NCBI GenBank assembly: GCA_030527925.1
Contig: JAUMZW010000008.1
Span: 1 to 64,000 of the forward strand
Direction of reading: 5' to 3'
Length of the DNA: 64,000 nucleotides
Source: Streptococcus sp.
Lineage (GTDB): Bacteria > Bacillota > Bacilli > Lactobacillales > Streptococcaceae
In this document: in pieces, positions 26,976 to 35,264 of the stretch
How the letters are laid out: each line of letters opens with the position of its first letter
How positions within the stretch are numbered: position 1 is the stretch's first letter
The notes under the pieces: generated by a model
What the model saw: only the letters and a program-made list of their open reading frames with translations
What the model was told of the DNA's origin: nothing
Databases searched by the model: none
Program-made: the position numbers and the translations under genes

Positions 26976-27677
26976 TTACTCATTGTATAACGATCGAACA
27001 GCATCAATGTCTGCTGATTGAATACTATAATATGACCCAGAAGATTGCATAACAGAATCTTCACTATCATCATGATTTAAACCAATAGCATGACCAAGCT
27101 CATGCTCAGCAGTATTAATAATTCTATCTTGCGAATAACCGAAATCATTTTCAAGTAAGTAATAGGTGTTTAAGGTAACAATTACTTTCTTCAATCGGTT
27201 GGTTAATGGATTAGTTTTCATTTCTGCAAGACCTGCTGCTTGACTACTGCTATCTGAATTTTCATATAAAATAATATCAGCACTCGACTCTGAACTAGCC
27301 TCTACAAATGTAAAAACTCCCGTTTCATTCCATGTCTCAATAGCAGATTGATAGGCCTCAACTAGAGTTGGATTAGTTGTTTTAATGTAGTATGTTGCAC
27401 TAGGCTTAGACCACTTTGCCTGACTAGTGTTTGAAAATTGATCAATTAATCCTTCGCTTCCATTTTGGCTCACATTATTAAATAGATTAGTAACATTATT
27501 AACAGTTGTTGTAATATCTCTTGCAAATTGAGAATCACTGTGATTAGCATAGTAAACAAAACCAAAAATAACAATCGCAAAAAAGGCAATGACTTTAACC
27601 AAGGACCAAATTAGAGACCAAATCACATTAATTAAAAATTGTGGAATAAAAAATATAACTTTGAGAAAACTTCTCAT
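26976..27677 (-). CDS. Membrane-anchored matrixin-like zinc metalloprotease
   Basis: A 233-residue protein with two close hydrophobic stretches at the N terminus (about residues 5-45), then an extracellular domain. The zinc motif HELGHAIGLNH near residues 192-202 has the full HExxHxxGxxH pattern, and SVMQSS supplies the Met-turn, as in matrixins (M10). A roughly 60-residue Ser/Asn-rich stalk separates anchor and enzyme. Related putative M10-like proteases occur in streptococci and lactobacilli; the substrate is unknown. Monocistronic, with terminators on both sides. Confidence 0.85.
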   Translation of the reverse strand: MRSFLKVIFFIPQFLINVIWSLIWSLVKVIAFFAIVIFGFVYYANHSDSQFARDITTTVNNVTNLFNNVSQNGSEGLIDQFSNTSQAKWSKPSATYYIKTTNPTLVEAYQSAIETWNETGVFTFVEASSESSADIILYENSDSSSQAAGLAEMKTNPLTNRLKKVIVTLNTYYLLENDFGYSQDRIINTAEHELGHAIGLNHDDSEDSVMQSSGSYYSIQSADIDAVRSLYNE

Positions 27678-27745
27678 ATTTCGACCTCCCAGTCGTCAAT
27701 TATGAAAGCTAGTATAACAATTAACATTTAAAAATTCAAGAAAAA

Positions 27746-27779
27746 AAGGCAAGGGTTACTAAATTGTAACGATTGCCTT
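27746..27779 (-). terminator. Terminator of the esterase gene
   Basis: AAGGCAAGGGTTAC faces GTAACGATTGCCTT with a small internal mismatch; on the minus strand seven T follow the stem. About 45 bases after the esterase stop. Confidence 0.75.
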
Positions 27780-27822
27780 AATTACGAAGTAAAAATAACT
27801 TGTTATTGAAATAAATGACTTT

Positions 27823-28608
27823 CTAACTTAAACGCTCTTCTTTTTGATAATCTATCGGCAACCATTCTAAAATTTTTTCTAATTGTTGATTCCAATAATA
27901 CCATTCATGCTTTCCGTGATCGTTATGATATGAGATATCCAATCCTAAGCTTACTAATTGTTCAATTCCAACTTTGTTAGCCTCATACAAAAAGTCTTCA
28001 TAACCACACCAGGCATAAAATTTAGTTTGTTTATCAAAATATTTCGTAAATTCAGTCAAAGAATTTGATTGAATATTTTTTGGTGTTAAAGAACCAAATA
28101 CTCCTTGCCAATAGTCTATAGAACCTAAACCAGATTCATTCAACTGGTTTACATCAAAGTGTAAAGCTCCTGATAATGAAGCAGCATATGAAAAGCGATT
28201 AGTCAATAAAGCAAGTTTAAAAGCTCCATATCCTCCCATAGATAATCCAGCAATAAAGGTCTTTTCTCTTTGTGTCGTCATATTTGGAAAAAAACCTAAT
28301 AAAATTTCAGGTAATTCTTTAGCAATAGCATCGTAGTACGATAAGCCATAATTTGTATTGGTATACCAAGCTAAATCCGTTGATGGCATAACGACAATTA
28401 ATTCTGTTTTTCTTAATAAGCGTTCAATATTTGTTCTCTTTTGCCATGAATTTTCGTTTCCACCCATTCCGTGTAACAAATAAAGAACAGGAATGTCATT
28501 TAGTTCAACTTGTTTCTTTCCTATTTGATTGGCATCAGGATAGATGACATTAACCTGACGTTCCATTCCTAAAACTTCTGAATGATATTCTATTTTAAAA
28601 AATGCCAT
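27823..28608 (-). CDS. estA: Esterase family alpha/beta hydrolase (EstA-like)
   Basis: A 261-residue cytoplasmic serine hydrolase of the esterase D/S-formylglutathione hydrolase family. The oxyanion region [13 protein letters not shown] and the nucleophile elbow [14 protein letters not shown] (Ser near 121) are clear; an Asp and a His late in the chain (GKHEWYYW) complete the triad. Streptococcal and lactococcal relatives are called tributyrin esterase EstA and prefer short-chain esters. It sits just downstream of the RNase J2-like gene but has its own ribosome-binding site and terminator. Confidence 0.85.
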   Translation of the reverse strand: MAFFKIEYHSEVLGMERQVNVIYPDANQIGKKQVELNDIPVLYLLHGMGGNENSWQKRTNIERLLRKTELIVVMPSTDLAWYTNTNYGLSYYDAIAKELPEILLGFFPNMTTQREKTFIAGLSMGGYGAFKLALLTNRFSYAASLSGALHFDVNQLNESGLGSIDYWQGVFGSLTPKNIQSNSLTEFTKYFDKQTKFYAWCGYEDFLYEANKVGIEQLVSLGLDISYHNDHGKHEWYYWNQQLEKILEWLPIDYQKEERLS

Positions 28609-28668
28609 TTTTTCTCCTTTGAAAAAGAGTAGTTTAAAGATAACCTCTAATACTACTCTCGTTTATAT

Positions 28669-30330
28669 TTATCTCACTTCCATAACAACTGGTAAAATCG
28701 CTGGACGGCGTTTGGTTTGTTCAAATAAGAATTTGCTAATCTCATCTCGAACTTGACCTTTTAACTCACCCCAATCAAAACTATCTTGCTCAAAATATTT
28801 TTCAACCGTTTTGTTGGCAAGCTCAGCACTCTCTCTCAAAATATCACGACTCTTCTTGACATAAACAAAACCACGTGTATTTATCTTAGCTTTAGAAATA
28901 ATTTTCTTTTCACGCTTATTAACCGTCATAGCCACAATGAAAATACCGTCTTCTGAGAGTACTTTACGATCCCTAAGGACAATATTCCCAACATCACCAA
29001 TAGCATTTCCATCAATCATGACATCTGAAGCAGGGACAGCTCCTTCATGTAAAAAGCCATCTTTTCCATAAACCATGATATCTCCTCGCTTCATAATATA
29101 TATATTATGAGGTGACATACCAACCTCTTGAGCCAAAGCAGCTTGAGCAGCCAATTCACGATATTCACCCTGAATTGGGAATAGATATCTTGGGTGTAAA
29201 ATATTTATCAAAAGTTGTAAATCTCTGCCATTGGCATGTCCTGAAACCGATAGTCTTTTAGTAATTAATTTAACAGAGCCACCAGCTTTATAGATTAAGT
29301 TTTCAACTCTTGCTACAACTGCTTCTTTTGCAATACTAGGAGTGGTAACAATAAATACTAAATCTCCATCTTTAATTTGAACATAACGGTGACGACCACG
29401 AGTCATCTTTTCCAAACCTTTTAAAGGTTCTCCCATACGACCTGTTTCTAATATAATTAATTCATGATCTTCAAACTTAGCGATATCTTTTGGTTTAATT
29501 AATAACGCATCATCAGCAATCTGTAATTTTTTTAGACGCAGAGCAGTACGCACAATATTCTCAACATCAAATCCTGTTAATACAACATGACGCCCAAAAC
29601 TATAAGCTGCATCAAACACTTGTTGAATACGAACAAGATTACTTGCAACAGCAGCGACAATAACACGACCTTCTGCTTCCTCAATGACATTATGAATCTC
29701 ATCTCCAACCTCAGACTCACTTGCAATTTGAGTTGTGCTAGTTGCATTTGCTGAATCTGATAAGAGCGCTAAAACCCCTTCTTTCCCAATTTCAGCAAGA
29801 CGACCAAAGTCTGTCTTATAAAAGTCTTTTGCTGCTTGGTCAAATTTGAAGTCTCCTGTATAGACGATATTTCCTTCTTTCGTTCCTAAAACAACACCCA
29901 AACTCTCAGGAATAGAATGAGTCGTTTTAAAGAAGGAAACTAACACATCTGCAAATTCTATTTCTGTTTCACTATCAACAACGTGGAAATTATTAAATTT
30001 TTTAACATTACCATTATTTTTGACAAATAACTTAGCCAATTCAATTGTTAATTCTGAACCAAAAACAGGAACTTTTACCTCACTTATTAGATAAGGTAAG
30101 GCACCAATAGCATCCGCATGTCCATGGGTTAAGAAAATTCCCTGTACTCGTTCTTTATTTTCAATCAAATAATCCAAATTGGGAATGACAACATCTACAC
30201 CTAACTGATCATTTTCAGGATACTTTAGTCCTGTATCAAGCACAAAAATTGCATTATTAACTTCAACAAGGTAAAAGTTTTTACCATTTTCACGAACACC
30301 GCCTAGAGCGATGATTTTTATATCAGTCAT
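28669..30330 (-). CDS. rnjB: Ribonuclease J2-like protein
   Basis: A 553-residue metallo-beta-lactamase/beta-CASP RNase. The N terminus has the family GGVRENGKNFY, but the metal motif HxHxDH reads LTHGHADAIG, so the last His is Ala (residue 74), which weakens one zinc site. Later motifs (LSDSANAT, SGHANGRD, NTRGFVYVK) and the C-terminal domain are intact. RNase J2 partners J1 in mRNA decay and 5' processing, and J2 proteins are commonly less active with altered metal sites, so the call J2 follows from the missing His and the length. Confidence 0.88.
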   Translation of the reverse strand: MTDIKIIALGGVRENGKNFYLVEVNNAIFVLDTGLKYPENDQLGVDVVIPNLDYLIENKERVQGIFLTHGHADAIGALPYLISEVKVPVFGSELTIELAKLFVKNNGNVKKFNNFHVVDSETEIEFADVLVSFFKTTHSIPESLGVVLGTKEGNIVYTGDFKFDQAAKDFYKTDFGRLAEIGKEGVLALLSDSANATSTTQIASESEVGDEIHNVIEEAEGRVIVAAVASNLVRIQQVFDAAYSFGRHVVLTGFDVENIVRTALRLKKLQIADDALLIKPKDIAKFEDHELIILETGRMGEPLKGLEKMTRGRHRYVQIKDGDLVFIVTTPSIAKEAVVARVENLIYKAGGSVKLITKRLSVSGHANGRDLQLLINILHPRYLFPIQGEYRELAAQAALAQEVGMSPHNIYIMKRGDIMVYGKDGFLHEGAVPASDVMIDGNAIGDVGNIVLRDRKVLSEDGIFIVAMTVNKREKKIISKAKINTRGFVYVKKSRDILRESAELANKTVEKYFEQDSFDWGELKGQVRDEISKFLFEQTKRRPAILPVVMEVR

Positions 30331-30468
30331 ATAACTCCTTTTTCTTAAATTTTAAATACAAACGATCCTTATTTTTATAAGTCGAATTACTGCTATTTTT
30401 ATAAAATTACATACTCTTTAATTATAGCTTTAATTAACTAAAAAAGCAAAAATCCATGGTTAAAAAAT

Positions 30469-30491
30469 AAAAGTTGAAAACTTCAACTTTT
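30469..30491 (-). terminator. Terminator of the trpXYZ operon
   Basis: AAAAGTTGAA (30469-30478) pairs perfectly with TTCAACTTTT (30482-30491). The stem overlaps the trpZ stop codon. Confidence 0.7.
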
Positions 30492-31248
30492 ACTCAAATA
30501 TTTTATAATAATCTGCTAAGCTCATCTGCTCTTTGTCTTCTTTAGATAAATCTTTGATAATCTTTCCATCTTTCATAACCAACAATCGATTCCCATATTT
30601 TAGGGCATCCTCCATATGATGAGTAATCATTAAAGCAGTGAGTTGGTCTTGTTTGACAAAATGATCAGTAAGTGCCATCAATGACTGACTAGTCTTAGGA
30701 TCCAATGCAGCAGTGTGTTCGTCTAATAGTAATAGCTCAGGTCGTTTAATAGTTGCCATTAGTAAACTTAGGGCTTGTCTTTGACCACCAGATAGGAGGC
30801 CTGTAGGTGTCTCTAAATGCTTTTCTAATCCATTGCCTGTTTTTAGTAATAGGGTTTTAAACTCATCATTAAAACGATGAAGTCTTCGAGGTATAAGCCC
30901 CCTTTTTTCTCCACGATATTTTGCAATCAATAAATTCTCAGCAACAGTCATTCTTGGAGCTGTACCCATTTTAGGATCTTGAAAAACACGCGATAAATAA
31001 ACTGCACGTTTTTCAGCACTTAACTTTGTTACATCTTTTCCTAAAATTGAAATACGTCCAGAAGTTAACATCAAGGTTCCTGCAATAACATTAAAAAGAG
31101 TTGATTTGCCTGCACCATTACCACCAAGTATGGTTAAAAAATCTTGTTCATAAATATCGAGTGTCACGTTATCTAAAATAATTTTTGAAACATCTAAACC
31201 ATTATTAACAGCTACCGTAGCATTCTTTAATTCAATTATTTTTTTCAT
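30490..31248 (-). CDS. trpZ: Tryptophan ABC transporter ATP-binding protein
   Basis: A 252-residue ABC ATPase. The Walker A GGNGAGKST (about 42-50), Q-loop FQDPKMGTAP, signature LLSGGQRQALSL and Walker B LLLLDEHTAALD are present; the residue after the catalytic Glu is His rather than Ala or Pro, as is common in this COG1101 group. It overlaps the permease gene by four bases. The three-gene set is the family named TrpXYZ in streptococci, predicted to import tryptophan. The upstream leader with Trp codons supports that role here. Confidence 0.85.
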   Translation of the reverse strand: MKKIIELKNATVAVNNGLDVSKIILDNVTLDIYEQDFLTILGGNGAGKSTLFNVIAGTLMLTSGRISILGKDVTKLSAEKRAVYLSRVFQDPKMGTAPRMTVAENLLIAKYRGEKRGLIPRRLHRFNDEFKTLLLKTGNGLEKHLETPTGLLSGGQRQALSLLMATIKRPELLLLDEHTAALDPKTSQSLMALTDHFVKQDQLTALMITHHMEDALKYGNRLLVMKDGKIIKDLSKEDKEQMSLADYYKIFE

Positions 31249-32114
31249 TTTGAGAGAACCATACCTTTCAAAAACTTATCTTTAAAGTTTGGAACCATTA
31301 AACAGATTGCTAGAACAATTGCACTAAATAATTTAAGGTAATTGGTATTAAATCCTAATGCCAAGACCGCTAAGATTAAGAATTGATAGATAATAGACCC
31401 AACAGCTATAGTAATTAAACGTTCTAGTAAAGTTAAATTAGTTGCTAACAAAACCTCGCCAATAATGATACTTGCTAATCCAATTACAATAACACCAATT
31501 CCTTTTGAAACATCTGCGTATCCATCTTGCTGACTAATTAAAGCACCAGAAAGAGCAATAACACCATTAGATAGAATTAACCCCATTAACTCCATCTGAT
31601 CGGTATTAATACCAAAACTTTTAGCCATATCTTTATTATCTCCTGTCGCAATATAAGCTTGACCTAATTTCGTATTTAAAAAGAAAATTAATCCAGCTAT
31701 CACAACAATGATAAAAATAAAACCAAGAATCAATAAACTCATTTGTTGCGAAAAAGGTAGGAGATCTTGGATTTTTTGAGCATTCAACAATCCTAAATTA
31801 GCACGTTTCATTATCATTAACATTATCGAGTGACACGACGTCATGACTAAAATACCAGCTAAGAGAGTCGGAATCTTACCCTTTGTATATAGCAACCCCG
31901 TTACCGCACCAGCCACACAACCTGCTAAAGTAGCAATAACTGTTGCCATTAAAGGATTCATGCCATGAGTTATTAAAGTTACAGCAACAGCTCCTCCTAA
32001 AGGGAATGAACCCTCTGTTGTCATATCAGGAAAATTTAAAATCCTAAACGTCATAAAAATCCCTAATCCTAATATTCCCCACAGTAAACCTTGTGAAATT
32101 GTAGAAATAATCAT
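31245..32114 (-). CDS. trpY: Tryptophan ABC transporter permease
   Basis: A 289-residue permease with about eight or nine membrane segments, of the COG4120 family (BPD_transp_2-like). Typical are FMTFRILNFPDMTTEGSF near the N terminus and IIGEVLLATNLTLLERL late in the chain. It forms the channel of the TrpXYZ importer. A hairpin lies between this gene and trpX, and its stop overlaps the trpZ start. Confidence 0.85.
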   Translation of the reverse strand: MIISTISQGLLWGILGLGIFMTFRILNFPDMTTEGSFPLGGAVAVTLITHGMNPLMATVIATLAGCVAGAVTGLLYTKGKIPTLLAGILVMTSCHSIMLMIMKRANLGLLNAQKIQDLLPFSQQMSLLILGFIFIIVVIAGLIFFLNTKLGQAYIATGDNKDMAKSFGINTDQMELMGLILSNGVIALSGALISQQDGYADVSKGIGVIVIGLASIIIGEVLLATNLTLLERLITIAVGSIIYQFLILAVLALGFNTNYLKLFSAIVLAICLMVPNFKDKFLKGMVLSK

Positions 32115-32131
32115 TTTGCTCCTCTTCTTAA

Positions 32132-32163
32132 AATAGGGACAAGGAATGATCCCAGTCCCTATT
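32132..32163 (-). terminator. Intercistronic hairpin between trpX and trpY
   Basis: AATAGGGAC (32132-32140) pairs perfectly with GTCCCTATT (32155-32163). No T-run follows on the minus strand, so it is more likely an mRNA-stabilising or partial stop element that favours the binding-protein gene. Confidence 0.5.
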
Positions 32164-32173
32164 ACTATACCTA

Positions 32174-33166
32174 CTATTTAACCATTTTAGCTGATGATTT
32201 AATATCATCAGGAATAGTAATTCCTAGTTCATTAGCAACCCTTGTATTAATAACTGGTTTTCCTTTTTTAATCACTTCAACAGGAAGTTCTGATACCTTC
32301 TTACCTGACAATAATTTCGCAGCCATTCTTCCTGTTTCAACACCTAGCTGATATTGGTCAATATACACTGAAGCAAGACCACCTTCTTCAACCATATTAT
32401 CAACACTTGGAAAAATAGGTTTTTTTGCTTCCTTGGCTGGCATAACTACACTTGAAAAAGCACTAGCAATGGTATTATCAAGTGGCACCCAAACTGCATC
32501 AACTTTTGGCAACATCACTGACATTGTTGTTGTAATCTCATTTGTCGATGGGACAGAATAATCTTGCACCTCATAACCTTGTTCCTTAGCTAATTTTTTA
32601 AATTCCTCAACCTGAAGTTTAGAATTATCTTCACTGCTTGAATAGATAACACCAATTGTTTTAGCATCAGGTAACAATGTTTTCATCAATTCAATTTGAG
32701 ATGCTATTGGTGTCTTATCTGATACACCTGTGACATTTCCTTCGGGTTTTTCTAAACTTTTCACTAATTTAGCTCCAACTGGATCAGTAACAGCACCCAT
32801 AACTACTGGAATATTCGAAGTAGCATTAGCTAAACCTTGGGCTGCTGGTGTAGCTATCCCAATTAGAACATCATTTTTATGATTGACTAAAGTCTGACTC
32901 ATAGTTGCAATCTTACTTTGATCCGCCTCAGCATTTAAAAAATCAATTTTAAGATTTTCTCCTGAATAACCTTCTTCTTTAAGACCAGCTTTAATCCCCT
33001 TATAAATAGTATCTAAAGCTTCATGTGTTACAAATTGAAGGACCCCAACTTTTGCTGTATTTTCAGTATTATCTTTAGTTGATTTTGAAAAACTCTGAAA
33101 ACCAATTGCAACTATTACCACCGCAACCAATAGACACAAAATAGTTATTAAACGTTTATTTTTCAT
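32174..33166 (-). CDS. trpX: Tryptophan ABC transporter substrate-binding protein
   Basis: A 330-residue periplasmic-binding-type protein (COG2984, ABC_sub_bind). The N-terminal hydrophobic segment (about residues 5-24) has no lipobox Cys at its end, so the protein is probably membrane-anchored rather than lipidated. The core begins KVGVLQFVTHEALD and includes IGIATPAAQGLAN and GAVTDPVGAKL, typical of streptococcal TrpX. First gene of the operon, preceded by a long leader with an attenuator and leader peptide. The tryptophan assignment rests on the family name and the leader. Confidence 0.87.
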   Translation of the reverse strand: MKNKRLITILCLLVAVVIVAIGFQSFSKSTKDNTENTAKVGVLQFVTHEALDTIYKGIKAGLKEEGYSGENLKIDFLNAEADQSKIATMSQTLVNHKNDVLIGIATPAAQGLANATSNIPVVMGAVTDPVGAKLVKSLEKPEGNVTGVSDKTPIASQIELMKTLLPDAKTIGVIYSSSEDNSKLQVEEFKKLAKEQGYEVQDYSVPSTNEITTTMSVMLPKVDAVWVPLDNTIASAFSSVVMPAKEAKKPIFPSVDNMVEEGGLASVYIDQYQLGVETGRMAAKLLSGKKVSELPVEVIKKGKPVINTRVANELGITIPDDIKSSAKMVK

Positions 33167-33210
33167 CTTATTACTCCATTCTAATATTTAACGAGACACA
33201 ACTTTTAAAG

Positions 33211-33261
33211 CCTAAAAAAGCGTATAGTAATGACTACACGCTTCACATAATAAACTAAGAT
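33211..33261 (-). terminator. trpXYZ leader attenuator (terminator and competing arm)
   Basis: On the minus strand, AAGCGTGTAGT pairs with ACTATACGCTT (33218-33243, one G-U pair) and runs into TTTTTT. Just before it, ATCTTAGTTT (33252-33261) can pair with the AAACTAAGAT that overlaps the leader start codon (33372-33381), and TAGTTTA (33251-33257) can pair with TAAACTA at 33276-33282. Competing helices of this kind are what an attenuator needs. Confidence 0.7.
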
Positions 33262-33325
33262 TAGCGCATAGATACTAGTTTAGAAGTACTCCAAAAGTCG
33301 TATCTATGTCACCCATAAACACAAC

Positions 33326-33373
33326 TCACTTACGCCAATTTTGCCAATTTATCATAGACTGAGAATGAATCAT
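33326..33373 (-). CDS. trp-type leader peptide MIHSQSMINWQNWRK
   Basis: A 15-codon reading frame in the trpX leader, starting about 23 bases after the predicted transcript start. AAAGGA at 33384-33389 is a usable ribosome-binding site. Trp codons stand at positions 10 and 13, close to the TGA stop at 33326-33328, and are followed by a 9-bp hairpin (33267-33275 with 33300-33308) and the terminator. A ribosome waiting for charged tRNA-Trp at these codons would change the folding downstream. This is the design of classical trp attenuation. Too short for standard gene finders; translation is inferred. Confidence 0.7.
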   Translation of the reverse strand: MIHSQSMINWQNWRK

Positions 33374-33402
33374 CTTAGTTTTTTCCTTTCGCTTTTTTTA
33401 TA

Positions 33403-33430
33403 ATTATATCTTAATTTTTAGAATTTTCAA
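33403..33430 (-). promoter_or_regulatory. trpXYZ promoter
   Basis: On the minus strand TTGAAA (33425-33430) and TATAAT (33403-33408) with a 16-base spacer, about 30 bases upstream of the leader-peptide ATG and 240 bases upstream of trpX. Confidence 0.75.
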
Positions 33431-33513
33431 TAGTTTTTAGTGTTTTTTTAAGATTTATTAGTATTACTATTATTTAAATAACAATCAAGTTCATTTTTCA
33501 AGCTTGACATGAA

Positions 33514-33542
33514 AATTTATTTCAATCCAAATATGGTATAAT
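33514..33542 (+). promoter_or_regulatory. rqcH/fbpA promoter
   Basis: TTGACA (33514-33519) and TATAAT (33537-33542) with a 17-base spacer and a TGG just before the -10. It is a near-consensus promoter, about 28 bases before the ATG. Confidence 0.85.
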
Positions 33543-33570
33543 AAAAAGATAAATTTTAAGGAGGTAAAAC

Positions 33571-35223
33571 ATGTCTTTTGATGGTTTTTTCTTACATCAC
33601 CTTATTCATGAATTACAAAGCGAATTAGTTCAAGGACGTATTCAAAAAATAAACCAACCTTTTGAAAATGAACTCATTTTATCTATCCGAAACAATCGTA
33701 AAAATTACAAACTTTTATTATCCTCTCATTCCGTTTTTGGTAGAATTCAACTCACTGAAACAGAATTCCAAAATCCAACGATTCCTAATACATTTACTAT
33801 GATTATGCGTAAATACCTTCAAGGAGCCATTATTGAATCTTTAAAACAAATTGAGAATGATCGTATTGTTGAAATGACCGTCTCTAATAAAAATGAAATA
33901 GGAGACCATATTAAAGCGACCCTAATCATTGAAATAATGGGAAAACATAGTAATATCATTCTCATTGATAAAAATCAAGATAAAATCATTGAATCAATTA
34001 AACACATTGGTTTTTCTCAAAATTCATACCGTACAGTCTTACCTGGAGCGACTTATCTTTATCCTCCTAAACAAGACAACTATAATCCATTCACTATCAA
34101 TGATGAAAAACTTTTTGAAATTCTACAAACTAAAGATTTGACACTTAAAACTTTTCAACACTATTTTCAAGGTATTGGTAGAGATACTGCTAATGAACTG
34201 ATTAGCAATCTTAAAGATAATAAACTCAAAAATTTTAGGACATTTTTTGAGCAAAAAACAATTCCAACTCTAACTCTTGAAAATTTTGCACCAGTTAAAT
34301 TTCAAGATGCTCAAAAGACTTTTGATAGTTTATCTCAATTACTAGATTATTTTTACCAAGAAAAGGCAGCAAAAGACCGCATCACACAGCAAGCCAGTGA
34401 CCTCATACACCGAGTTCAAACAGAACTTGTCAAAAATAGAAAAAAGCTAAAAAAACAAATTGAAGAGTTACATTCAACTGAGTTAGCAGAAGAATTCCGC
34501 CAAAAAGGTGAACTCTTAACAACGTTTTTAAGTCAAGTTCCCAATGATAAAGATTCTGTTACGTTAGATAACTACTACACAAACGAACCCATAACAATTC
34601 CCCTTGACAAATCATTGACACCGAATCAAAACGCGCAACGCTTTTTTAAAAAATATCAAAAATTAAAAGAAGCTGTTAAACATTTGAATCACATTATAGA
34701 GGGAACTAAACAAACCATTTCCTATTTAGAGAGTGTTGAGATATCACTCCTTCATGCTTCCATAGAAGATATCGAAGATATTAGAGAAGAATTAATCGAA
34801 ACTGGCTTTATTCGAAAACGCTCAAAAAACAAAAAATATAAACGAAAAAAACCTGAACAATACCTTGCTAGCGATGGTGAAACTATTATTCTAGTTGGAC
34901 GAAACAATCTTCAAAATGAAGAATTGACTTTTAAATTAGCAAGAAAAGGAGAACTATGGTTCCATGCTAAGGATATACCTGGTAGTCACGTCCTTATTAA
35001 AGATAATCTTAATCCGAGTGATAAAATTAAAACTGATGCAGCAGAATTGGCAGCTTATTATTCAAAAGCTAGATTATCTAATCTTATTCAAGTTGATATG
35101 ATCGAGGTAAAAAAACTAAACAAACCATCTGGAGCAAAACCAGGTTTTGTAACGTACACAGGTCAAAAAACACTTCGTGTTACCCCAAGTGAAGAAAAAA
35201 TTTCTAACATGAAAATACACTAA
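33571..35223 (+). CDS. rqcH: RqcH/FbpA-PavA family protein (Rqc2 homologue)
   Basis: A 550-residue NEMF/Rqc2-type protein. The N-terminal NFACT-N domain begins MSFDGFFLHHLIHEL; a central coiled coil spans about residues 270-410; the NFACT-R domain (about 430-545) has LWFHAKDIPGSHV. In bacteria RqcH binds 50S subunits with stalled chains and adds alanine tails for degradation. In streptococci the same protein is known as the fibronectin-binding adhesin FbpA/PavA, exported without a signal peptide. AAGGAGGT lies just before the ATG. It is one of the few plus-strand genes in this half. Confidence 0.92.
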   Translation: MSFDGFFLHHLIHELQSELVQGRIQKINQPFENELILSIRNNRKNYKLLLSSHSVFGRIQLTETEFQNPTIPNTFTMIMRKYLQGAIIESLKQIENDRIVEMTVSNKNEIGDHIKATLIIEIMGKHSNIILIDKNQDKIIESIKHIGFSQNSYRTVLPGATYLYPPKQDNYNPFTINDEKLFEILQTKDLTLKTFQHYFQGIGRDTANELISNLKDNKLKNFRTFFEQKTIPTLTLENFAPVKFQDAQKTFDSLSQLLDYFYQEKAAKDRITQQASDLIHRVQTELVKNRKKLKKQIEELHSTELAEEFRQKGELLTTFLSQVPNDKDSVTLDNYYTNEPITIPLDKSLTPNQNAQRFFKKYQKLKEAVKHLNHIIEGTKQTISYLESVEISLLHASIEDIEDIREELIETGFIRKRSKNKKYKRKKPEQYLASDGETIILVGRNNLQNEELTFKLARKGELWFHAKDIPGSHVLIKDNLNPSDKIKTDAAELAAYYSKARLSNLIQVDMIEVKKLNKPSGAKPGFVTYTGQKTLRVTPSEEKISNMKIH

Positions 35224-35250
35224 AAGCACTAGATGAATCTAGTGCTTTTA
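35221..35250. terminator. Bidirectional terminator between rqcH and glmS
   Basis: TAAAAGCACTAGAT (35221-35234) pairs perfectly with ATCTAGTGCTTTTA (35237-35250). It starts at the rqcH stop codon and serves both convergent genes. Confidence 0.9.
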
Positions 35251-35264
35251 TATAACTCGTGAAA

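Noticed and set aside
33211..33430. T-box or known riboswitch for trpXYZ
   Set aside because: No TGGNACCGCG core and no match to aptamer classes I know; the Trp-codon reading frame explains the layout better.
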